From contig RQOL01000532.1 in the NCBI GenBank assembly GCA_013076295.1, forward strand, positions 3,472,001 to 3,536,000: DNA of 64,000 nucleotides, given 5' to 3'. Below are positions 55,401 to 64,000 of the stretch, in pieces (the first letter of the stretch is position 1; the number at the start of each line of letters is the position of its first letter). The notes under the pieces were generated by a model that ran no database searches, had not been told where the DNA came from, and saw only the letters and a list, made by a program, of their open reading frames with translations. The DNA is from Sanderia malayensis. Taxonomy: Eukaryota; Cnidaria; Scyphozoa; Semaeostomeae; Pelagiidae. Position numbers and translations under genes: made by a program.

Positions 55401-57834
55401 CGAAGGCCGCCAACCTGGCCAAAAAGAGACACGCAAAGTGGAAGGACTGGAGGGTGCGGTATAAATGGCGCGACATCAAATACTGCCATCCACAGTGGCC
55501 AGACGAGCGACGTCACCTCAAGCAAAACATCGAGCGAATTCAGGACATGCCCGCTACGTACTTTAGAAACGGCTGGAATTGGTACGAATGGATATCGTTC
55601 TTCGGTATAATCGCCATTGTCGTCGCCCAGATCGTGTATCACATCACGCATGAAGAAAACGTTCGCTTTGTCGTTAAGATCACCTACACAGTAGAATTAC
55701 TGTTGATATGGCTGCGATTGCTCAAGCCGTTTCGCACACTGCCGTCTCTGTCGGCTTTAATCGTCATGCTAGGTGAGTTAATCTCGCTAATCGTTTCATC
55801 GCTGTCTCTGCTTCCTCTCGCTCTATGCAGTGGATCAACCATGAAAATAAACCCTAGCAAAAGGGATTCATTTTGCGATAATGTCATAGGAATAAGAAAT
55901 TTATTATGTGTTAATAAGTGGGACGTTTCGAGAGCTACTTCTCTCGTCACCGAAGCTCCTTTTCATGGCATGATAAAGTTCTATTCTTATTATGACAATC
56001 ACACATCATCTACCGATTACAGTCGTCCTTCTATAAAGAAGATTCTGACAGGGATGAAAGCCGGAATGGAGAGTAAATACGAGAGTATGATTGGCACTTT
56101 CATTAGGGTAAAACAGCCCATTATGTTAAGGAGAGTGCCCAAGAACTTGTACATAACTGTACATAACACACACAAACATATTCACGATATCATATAAGAA
56201 GTCGTGTCAATGAAAGAAACTCAACGCTTTCCAATAACAAGGTTTAGCAAAGCATCTTTGACTAATTGCAGGTGGCATCATGATAGGCAGTGCCCGGCTG
56301 TTGGTCATATTTGCCCTGTTCTTCTTTCCGACGCTGACTGCATTCTACGTCATGTTTGGCGGTGAGGGAAATGCGGCGACCATGAGGGCCGCCGGTATCG
56401 ACGAAACTGACATTGAATCGTACACATCATTAGGCTACATGGTAAGCTAATTGGACCAGATTGCAACACCCAGGCTATATCTAAATAACAGTTCTATAGC
56501 TGGAAACAGTTTCTTTAGACTAAGGACCACTGTCTTCCTGATCACGTCAGAGCTTCCAACCATGCTTTGAAATAAGCGCCCCACTCCTTTGAATAAACAC
56601 GCCCTAAAACGTTTTGAATTAATAAACGCCCCAGAGCATTTAATCAAGGAAATTCCACTTATTCAGGTATACACGCTGTTCATAATGGTGGTGAGTGGAA
56701 ATTTCGAGACAGGGCCTTACGAAGCGATTCAGCGAAAGCTTTCTCATGTCATGATAGCCCTCAGTGTGGCAGTGCTCAACGTGCTGTTTGTCAATCTTTT
56801 CATTGCGCTGTACGGAGAGCTATTCCAACGAGTGCACAAGCACGCGCAGGCCAACGCGCTGCTCCAACGTGCCGAATACGTGCTCCAAGCCGAATGGAGT
56901 CTCAGCCAGAAGAGAGCAAAGCGAATCAGAAAGTACATTAGAACAGAATGTGGTCCACTGGTAAGTGCGTGTAGATTTGTATTCTGCTACCCATGACTTG
57001 ACCTTTTTAATGATACTTTGACCTTTTTAATGATAATTTGACCTTTTTAATGATACTTTGACCTTTTAATGATACTTTGACCTTTTTAATGACACTTTGA
57101 CCTTTTTAATAATACTCTGATCTTTTAATAATACTTTGACCTTTTTAATGATGCTTTGACATTTTTGGTGATACTTTGACCTTTTTAATAATACTCTGAT
57201 CTTTTTTATGATAATTAAAGATTGGCTCCTTGGGGTTTTAGTGTTGGTTTTCAACGCAAAATAGTACCTCCTGTAACATATGGAGCCCCTTTGCGTATAA
57301 CATAAGTGAACCATCTACACTGGACGGATGGATAAACGCATAGAAGAACTAACGCACACTCTATTTCGCAGGAAAGATACGAGCCAATGTCGAAAGCTTC
57401 CGAAGAAGGAAATAATCTTGACGAAATCATTCAAAGTGCAAGCCAAAGTATTAAGTCCATCAGCAGTTTCTTTGGGAAGGAATATGCGACCGTGTCTACT
57501 GCGCCTGATTCAAACGGTTCAGTGTTGAAGAGCATAACTAATGATCTAGATCACATCAATCAGAGTAACGAAATGGTGGAGCAACTGTTCAATGAAAAAT
57601 GGGCGAAAATAAAAGAGAATCAACGAGAAATCGCAGAGCTCTTGGACAAACCAGGTAAGTGATTACACATTGCGAACTGGCATAGCTTATAGTGTGGCCA
57701 CGATCGAAATAATCTGTAGCAAATATGCCAGTTGAAAGCGAAATCTCTAAATTTGTTGTTTTCTTGCAGAGGTTAAGGAATTTTTGGAGCAGAGGAAATC
57801 AACAAGGAAATCCGGTGAGAAAAATCAGCGTTGA
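52447..57834 (+). CDS. Ankyrin-repeat six-TM cation channel, TRP-like, copy 2
   Basis: Ten exons join in phase to 860 aa: 52447-52855, 52968-53297, 53419-53580, 54019-54257, 54708-54962, 55397-55772, 56272-56441, 56667-56960, 57372-57654, 57770-57834. A basic N-terminal region (1-~136) is followed by ankyrin repeats (~150-330; YGQTILHAITRDW, YGRTPLHVAAAANY, DQTPVHYAAK, QRTPLFLAAEE) and the conserved HPVIQKMIAVKW linker. Six TM segments follow, with S4-like LLLIWLRLLKPFRTL, pore MVVSGNFETGPYEA and S6 LFVNLFIALYGELF. The C-terminal region is polar and probably coiled. Most exon boundaries and phases match copy 1, and the 294-bp S6 exon has the same length. The S3-S4 region is one exon here and two there, and the first ankyrin intron differs. 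AATAAA at 57920 is a likely poly(A) signal. Confidence 0.87.
53823..53972. mobile_element. Palindromic element family B, copy 6
   Basis: Ends TACAGTTAAAACCCCCATGC and CATGCGGGTTTTTACTGTA; internal CAATAACCTATTGTCTTGGA. It is in a channel-2 intron just upstream of the exon at 54019. Confidence 0.85.
54494..54660 (-). mobile_element. SINE body fragment, copy 3
   Basis: It is similar to 1985-2110 (CTACCCTTAG, CACCCTAGACT, TTGCACTACCATGAG, GAGGCCGCT). The tRNA-like head is missing. It is in a channel-2 intron. Confidence 0.6.
55010..55240. repeat. 20-bp minisatellite in channel-2 intron 5
   Basis: About 11 imperfect units of TTTGACCTTGTTGATGATAC. Confidence 0.9.
56568..56655. mobile_element. 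Diverged family A element at a splice acceptor
   Basis: Left GAAATAAGCGCCCCACTCC, interior CTTTGAATAAACACGCCC, right TTTAATCAAGGAAATTCCA. Its right edge is about 11 bp from the acceptor (ttattcag at 56666) of the channel-2 S6 exon. Confidence 0.65.
56994..57215. repeat. 20-bp minisatellite in channel-2 intron 8
   Basis: About 11 units of TTTGACCTTTTTAATGATAC. It is related to the array at 55010-55240 in another intron of the same gene. Confidence 0.9.
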
Positions 57835-57919
57835 AAAAGGAAAAGGACATATTCTTGTAGGGGGAATATGTGAGTAATCTCGCTAGTGTATGCGAAACAT
57901 CAACATCTACATTTAAGAA

Positions 57920-57925
57920 AATAAA
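57920..57925 (+). terminator. Poly(A) signal of channel copy 2
   Basis: AATAAA 85 bases past the TGA at 57832-57834. Confidence 0.6.
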
Positions 57926-57938
57926 TTAGAAGCATATA

Positions 57939-58112
57939 GTCGACTCTGATTATCTCGAACTCGCATCAAAATTTGTTCGACATATAGTGGGAGTTAGAGA
58001 TATCCGGACTAAATTCATACAAATAGAGAACGAGGGAAGATGGGAATCTGTTCAAGATAGCGAGTTGTTCGAGATAACCGAGTTCAAAATAGCGATATTT
58101 GATTGTAGTTGC
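57939..58112. mobile_element. Dispersed element family E, copy 1
   Basis: It is similar to 60639-60800: GGGAGTTAGAGATATCCGGACTAAATTCA, AATAGAGAACGAGGG, GCGAGTTGTTCGAGATAACC. It is intergenic, after the channel-2 gene. Confidence 0.7.
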
Positions 58113-58449
58113 TTGTAGAGCCCAAAATGGGATATCTTGATTTTGTTTGTAATATGTATGACTTTTGCACCGGGATTTCCGGCATAAATAGATAAATTTA
58201 ATGAGTAGATCCTTAAAGCCCAGAACGGGAGAGTTTTCATTGAGGGACGAAATTCGATTTGCAACTTATCAGCGAAATTTTCATCAATGAAAAGGAAATA
58301 AATGAGCAATTTTTGGACAAGGTTTAGCAAACATCATGAAAATCATTTATCTGGATCTATAAAAACATAATTGACACAATGTAACTTACTATATACTACG
58401 CTATATATGATTGGGATAATTGTATTTTGGTTGCAAGGGGGGGGGGAAG

Positions 58450-61400
58450 TTACTTGAATTTTGCTTGCTTGTTATTTAGGTCTCCTTTGAAAAACTTCTC
58501 CGATTTCATGAATTCTGCAATCTCGGGAATTTCCTGCAAACAAACACTTGCATTTACGTTGCGATTCAGCTCAACAGCATCTTAGTTATTGTGAATATTA
58601 ATCGACATGCAATAGTGGAAAAACGTTTTGTAAACGTTTTTCAGTTTTACAAAAAAGCTACCAAGCTATGAACTTCCTTTCTGAGCGCTTTATCCCCCCC
58701 ACTCCCCCTAAATCAGATCCTCCTGATCACCCCGCCAATGGAATTTTGTCGATATTGTACAAGCAAGTCTCTAAAGACAGCCTTGTTCGAGGGAGGACAA
58801 AGAATATTTGTCGCAAGTGTCCCAGAACGTTTGTCGGCTATTGTAACTAGCTGGGAAGGGGACTGGCCAAAACAGAGAACCAGAGGAGGAACACGCGGGT
58901 GCTCCAAAAAGATGCCAAAATAAAATAAGGTTAACAGTCTTACCTCAAACCTTTTCATGAAGGCCTAGGACAAAAATAAATGAGTCATCAACAAAAGAAA
59001 CAAAAGCAACTCAAAATTACTTACCATTCTCAGCGCTAACGCAATTGCTTATTATACTTGAGTAGGCCTATCGCATATCAACGAATTTACTGGGTTTCTT
59101 GCTTAGTTTAATAGGGTCGCCTTGGAGAATTCTCAGTAAGCCAACTTCAAAACCACGGGAATGTGTTACTACTACAAATGTTGACAGACATTCAAATTCT
59201 TCAATCAATTCTACAAGACTCTCTAAACTGCTAGCTCAAAAAAAACTCATCAACTTCCCTCTGCCAGTCCAACTTATCAAGATCGCCTGTAGATAGTTAC
59301 GCACACAGGTGCATTTACTCACCAATAACTTTGGAAATGGTTCCAAGATGGAAGCGTCAAGCACTCTGTGTTGATCCAACATCTCGTACATATGAAAATC
59401 GGGAAAAGTGAGCTAAAAAACAAGAAAACATCAATAAACAACAAACAATCGCATTCAGAAATAGCAACAAAAACAATGAAACGCAGAGCAACGTAAAATT
59501 AGCTTCATTCAATAACAATAATTATAATAATAATAACAATAATAATAATAAAACCTTGTCTCCGGCAAAGAATTTTTTGTCTCCAATGAAATCGCTGAAG
59601 GATTGGAGGGATTTAACAACGTTCTTCTTGTATGCATCCACCAAATTATCCTGCATGATGAAACTCAAAAATGAAATAAAAACAAATATGAAGAAATGAA
59701 ATAAAATGCCCATGGCTGTACTTTGTGTCTATTGAATCTACATTGCAATGTAACGCAAAGCAAAAACTCAAGAAAATATTAATGAAGTAAGTTTTTGGTC
59801 TTAGCTAATCGCTAGAGTTCAATGGGCAAGGAACTCGATGAAGTGGCTGATGAAATGGGCCCTCGCAATAGCTAGCTACAATAGAGGACAAAAGTCACTG
59901 GGACACCTGGAAATTTCATTGGATAATGCTATGCTTCTGCATCTTTTGTTCCCTGAGAGCAGAATCCGACCCCCCACTCCCCCCCCCCAAACAATGTTGT
60001 CTTGTGCACCAGTCCTTTCTCATCACTGGACCAAAAGAATTCCCGCAATATTGAAAATAACCGCCTCTACAGACAACATTGTTTTGGGGGGAGGGAGATG
60101 AAGTATGAATGTAAAATTTCCTAAAATCCTGGGTTTTCCAGGACTTTTATCCCCTATTGTACGTTCCTTGTGTAACGATCTAAACATTGAATCATATGAA
60201 CTGTATTAATTGTTTGAACAATGAACTCTTGCTTAAAATCATAAAATATCGCAATACACGTTGCACTTTGCAGCAAGGTTCGCTCGATGAAACTCGATTT
60301 GATAAATCTTATAGATCTATCAAATCGAGATAGCATAGATAAGCATAGATCTAATTCAATTCAACAGATGCCTTCACAATCATTGTGCGTGTTAATACTT
60401 ACAAAATCTGGATTGTAACAAAGACGCACAAAACCATTACGGAAATCCATGGCCTGAAACGGAAAAACTTCCAAATCAGCGACCCACAAGGGGGTAGGCA
60501 GAAAGATATCAATAAAGAGCCATGCGTAGCAGTCGACACTTTTCCTCTGCGCAGGACATCGTGCGTTTAACGCAATGATATACAATGCAAATGCAACTAC
60601 TTACTATCTAGGTCGATTCTCGCTTATATAATCGCAGGGAAAATGAAAATTGTTCCACAAAGCGGGAGTTCGAGATATCCGAACTAAATTCACCCAAATA
60701 GAGAACGAGGGGAAGTGGCAATATGTTCGAGATAACGAGTTGTTCGAGACAACCGAGTTCGAGATAGCGGCATGCGGCATTCGACTGTAACTGTAACTCC
60801 AAATGTCCTTGCAATTCCGTGAGAGGCAAAGGAGCGGACGAAAAAGTAGGGGGCACCACCAAGGGTATTCCGCATTTATTCTTAAAAGGGGCAATTTTTA
60901 TAGCCTTTAATGTTTCTAAGGGAATACACATTACTTTGAGAAACATTGAAGACTATAGCAGGGTTAGTTGGGTAACTATTCATTTTCACAGCAAACTAAC
61001 ATTTGCCAGTCTAAGCTTGAAAACAAACCTGATTCTCCATGATGTCAACACGAACTTTTTCCTCTTCAGTTTCGCCATCTGCAAAGAAACAATACAGAAA
61101 TCAGTTTGTCTCTCATCAACTAACCTAAAAACTTAGACCCGGGTTAGCATTAAAAGAGGAATGAGCATCAGCAAATATAGCGTGTAAAGTGCGCCAACCA
61201 GATTAAGCCTTTTTGTACTTGACAGGCTGGCGTGAGCAAGCGAAGCGAGGGACGGGGAACCATAACCAAAGGGTATTTTGTTTGTATACTTATTGTGCTA
61301 AATTTCACATGAATCCACAGGTCATTAATTGACGATTTCAGATGAATCCCAGAAACCCAGCTTAAAGAGAGGGAGGTCATCTCTGACTCTGCAGTATTCA

Positions 61401-63136
61401 AAATAAGATGAAAGGAGAGATAAAAAATGCCAAATTTAAATCATCTGCCTTTTTAATGCCAGCAGTTGCAAAGTAAATAGAAATACAGAGGAATTGGTGA
61501 GGTTAGAGAATGATCTCAGCGTGGAGCTAAAATTCAGCAATGTCATCAACTTACCAAGCTTATTCTTTCTGCCAATGTATCTCAAGATCTGAAAATAAGC
61601 ACATTGAAGCATTGTCAGCAGATTTCATAAAAAGACGCTTCTGTTTAAAACAAAGAAAAATACTTAAATAAAGAATAAAATTAGTTAATAAAATAAAATT
61701 AGCTTACTGCATTGCTCTGGGTTATCTTGATATCACCATCAATGTAATAAGGAAGCTGTCAAGATAAAATCATATTATACAGTGCACAGACACAGTGCAC
61801 AGTGCACAGACAGGAAATTGAAGTTGGCAACTTTCTAACATGAACAAAAGAGAATGTAGAAAGAATTGGAGGGATACTTTGCATATATCTATAAAATGAA
61901 ACACCTTGCTTGGAACAGTTTTAAACATGTAACTGTGTGGGTTTGTTACATGGAGGAGGGATTATATTGACATAATTTAACCTACGTTTGGAAACCCAAG
62001 TTCAAGGGTATACTTGACTGATGCCCAACATTCTGTGTTGAATTCTGGACCTGAAAGTGCAGACAAGCAATAAACACCATTTAGCTTCTATTTGAGCAAG
62101 GGTCATTTTAGCTAAACCAACCAACAGCCAGTTTGCAGAGTATGGCCGATTTCGACAAGATCTCGGGTGTGCCAACAGGCCTATAACGCGGGTGTGGGTG
62201 CGCCAAAATCCCAGATATTGGTTGGGTGCGCCAATCAGGTGCGCTATTCCAACTATTTTCCAGATGTTAAGGTGCATTTAGGCCATTTTGTAAAAGAATC
62301 CGGGTTCTGTCAGCCCTCCGTGAGTTTGTTTAAGAATCCAGGAGCGTTTCTGATACGATTATGATGCCAGCATTACTGTTAAATGGGTGTTTCCCAGTAA
62401 TTAAAAGGGTGTGGTTTTCAAAAAAATTTTGTCCAGGGGCACCTCCGGCACTGATTTTGGGTGCGCCACTGCCATACTCTGCAAACTGGACCAACAGGTG
62501 TAATGCCTTCAATGTTAACTGGATAACTGGTTGCTCTATCCATTCAAAACTAAAGCATAACACAAAACACGGCAAATAAGGAGATTTTAAGGTGAACCAA
62601 ATTGTTTTGATCAACATACCATCTCCTATTTCATACATCTTATCTTCAAAATCTGTCTTGGTATAGCCGAGAAGGAGCCGTATTGGCTGGGCAAGCTGCA
62701 AAAAAACATTCACAGATTTTATTCTGTAATGTTCCCCAAAAAGGGAGGGAATATGGGGGAGGAACACACGACAGGCTGGGGTGCTATTATGTGCTGAACA
62801 AAATCAAATGATAAGATATTATTCACAGAGCATTGAAAAAATCAAATATAATACCACTAATACCATACACAACAAACCAAAATGCTCCAAAAAATAAAAA
62901 ATAGTATATTCATGGGTTGAGCTAAATGTAGTTTATATCTTCGCCTGTCCCTTCTACCTGACCTGCATTTCAACTGTAGCTGGTGTACGCCCACTTTCAA
63001 TGGCCTAAGTCAACATCTAAATTACAAACTCTACACCATGCAAATGCAAGATCTTTGGAGCATTAAAAGTGTTATTAGAAAGGTTTTATGCATTGCTCAC
63101 CCCTCTAATTTTCCAATATCCCAGAGTAGGTGCCAT
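58450..63136 (-). CDS. Glutathione S-transferase, mu-class-like, complete
   Basis: Eleven exons join in phase to 216 aa: 63101-63136, 62620-62695, 61986-62050, 61708-61755, 61555-61588, 61029-61078, 60403-60453, 59555-59650, 59323-59412, 58944-58964, 58450-58533. The N-terminal MAPTLGYWKIRG followed by LAQPIRLLLGYT carries the mu/alpha-type catalytic Tyr (Y7). GDIKITQSNAILRYIGRK is the glutathione-binding QSNAI block of the thioredoxin-like domain. The all-helical C-terminal domain contains FAGDKLTFPDFHMYEML, the N-capping box/hydrophobic staple of cytosolic GSTs. It conjugates glutathione to electrophiles in the cytosol. The length and the GYW start fit mu class best; sigma is less likely. 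One 21-bp microexon (58944-58964). Confidence 0.93.
59950..60092. repeat. Inverted repeat in GST intron 7
   Basis: CCCAAACAATGTTGTCT and AGACAACATTGTTTTGGG face each other about 75 bp apart. The adjacent TAGCTACAATAGAGGACAAAAG recurs at 46132 (GTTAGCTACAATAGTGGACAAAAG), so it is probably another short mobile element. Confidence 0.6.
60639..60800. mobile_element. Dispersed element family E, copy 2
   Basis: Similar to 57939-58112, including GAGTTCGAGATA(T/G)CCGAACTAAATTCA-like and ATTCGACTGTAA end blocks. It is in a GST intron. Confidence 0.7.
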
Positions 63137-63878
63137 TCTTCTGTTTTTAAAAGCTGCAACGAACGGTTTTGGTGAACAAACGGACCACAATCTTATCTTC
63201 TCGGCAGAAAAAAGCAGGAAGAGAATGAAGCAAATCAAATAGAGCACCAGTTGACCACGTGGTATCCAGGTATCCTAATCCGATTGTTTTCATTCTGATT
63301 ATTGACCAATTAAGTGCGCGCAGTGGAATCTGGGACCTTGAAAGATTATAAAAAAGGGACTTAAAACGTGGACCCTTTGACCATGGAACGATGAGAGCTT
63401 TGCGCCCTGTTAACAGTTTATGAAAGCGTGAAAAAACACAGGAGTATCTGGTATATTACATTTGATACAAAAACCTGAATAGATGATGAATAAATACAAG
63501 AAATACAAAACAAAATCACAAAAATTTATACTCAAATTATATTTATCAAAAAGCAACAAATTTCCTGTTGAATTAAATCAAACATTTAGCTCCAGCATCA
63601 AGAAATCAGCTTGCATAAAATCTATATTACATCATTTAAGAAAAGACTTTATACGTTAAAATTTAACAATTGGCATACTATCTACAAACCTCAGTGATTT
63701 TTCTATTATCAGTTCAAAAAGCAATTTCTGATAGCAGTTTTACTTTGTGTATTATGCGAGAATAAAATAGGCACAGAAAATTGGATTTCATTGAAATCGA
63801 AATCAAACGAAATTTCTACTATAACTACCATCATTCTATCAAAGATGGGGTCAAAAATGCCTTCTTCGCTTCTTCAAT
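63137..63878. other. Upstream region of GST and probable 3' UTR of the next gene
   Basis: AT-rich sequence with no recognised exon. It should hold the GST promoter. Confidence 0.4.
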
Positions 63879-64000
63879 TCAAATTTCACATTCGTCATTT
63901 TCAAACTCGAGATTGGCCATCCCACGAGTGTCGTTATCGAGTTCACGATAAAGAGGTTCGTGAGTGACAGGCGGCTGTTGTCCTCCTTCACAGCGGAGAG
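63879..64000 (-). CDS. C-terminal end of an unidentified protein
   Basis: An open minus-strand frame enters from the right edge and stops at TGA 63879-63881 after 39 residues. The tail is acidic and polar (THEPLYRELDNDTRG...LEFENDECEI). I do not recognise the family; a cytoplasmic tail is one possibility. Codon composition differs from the AT-rich flank, which supports coding. Confidence 0.45.
   Translation of the reverse strand, partial: LRCEGGQQPPVTHEPLYRELDNDTRGMANLEFENDECEI

Noticed and set aside
62330..62767. 145-codon minus-strand frame
   Set aside because: Only its 62620-62695 part is coding (GST exon 2). The rest is intron; the exon joins GST exons 1 and 3 in phase.

Overview
This is nuclear DNA of a multicellular animal. 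Almost every gene is split by short GT-AG introns, the intergenic DNA and introns are AT-rich and full of small palindromic elements, and the genes are metazoan (Ig/FN3 receptor phosphatase, STIMATE, Artemis, an Ig-free TRP-like channel pair, mu-class GST). Compact introns and the repeat load suggest an invertebrate, perhaps a cnidarian or another early-branching animal; the species cannot be fixed from the sequence alone. All gene models below were assembled by hand from splice sites, reading phase and remembered family features. No alignment was run.

Layout. 1-810 (+): 3' end of ERAL1. 1302-9374 (-): the first three coding exons of IFT122; its second intron holds two blocks of a ~142-bp satellite and a tRNA-derived SINE. 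10067-18464 (-): complete DCLRE1C/Artemis (16 exons, 609 aa) with a small unrecognised membrane-protein gene nested on the opposite strand (15343-16081). 19263-32054 (-): complete receptor tyrosine phosphatase (24 exons, 1326 aa: 2 Ig, 4 FN3, TM, two PTP domains). 33492-37503 (-): ATP synthase gamma subunit (296 aa), head to head with TMA7 (37687-38282, +, 64 aa). 39116-41992 (-): STIMATE/TMEM110 (274 aa). 43340-51137 (-) and 52447-57834 (+): two divergently oriented paralogous ankyrin-repeat six-TM channels of TRP type (893 and 860 aa). 58450-63136 (-): mu-class glutathione S-transferase (216 aa). 63879-64000 (-): C-terminal end of another gene.

The genes do not form a pathway. The only functional pairings suggested by position are the shared promoter interval of ATP5F1C/TMA7 and the divergent channel duplicates. 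The remaining DNA is dominated by non-autonomous repeats: at least eight palindromic (MITE-like) families, most of them in several copies here, a tRNA-like SINE, minisatellites that recur in different introns of the same gene, and simple repeats. The most notable items are the 142-bp satellite with conserved CRE-like palindromes in the IFT122 intron, the channel pair with unusual pore segments and different intron positions, the nested gene in Artemis, two GC-AG introns, and a duplicated splice donor in the phosphatase.
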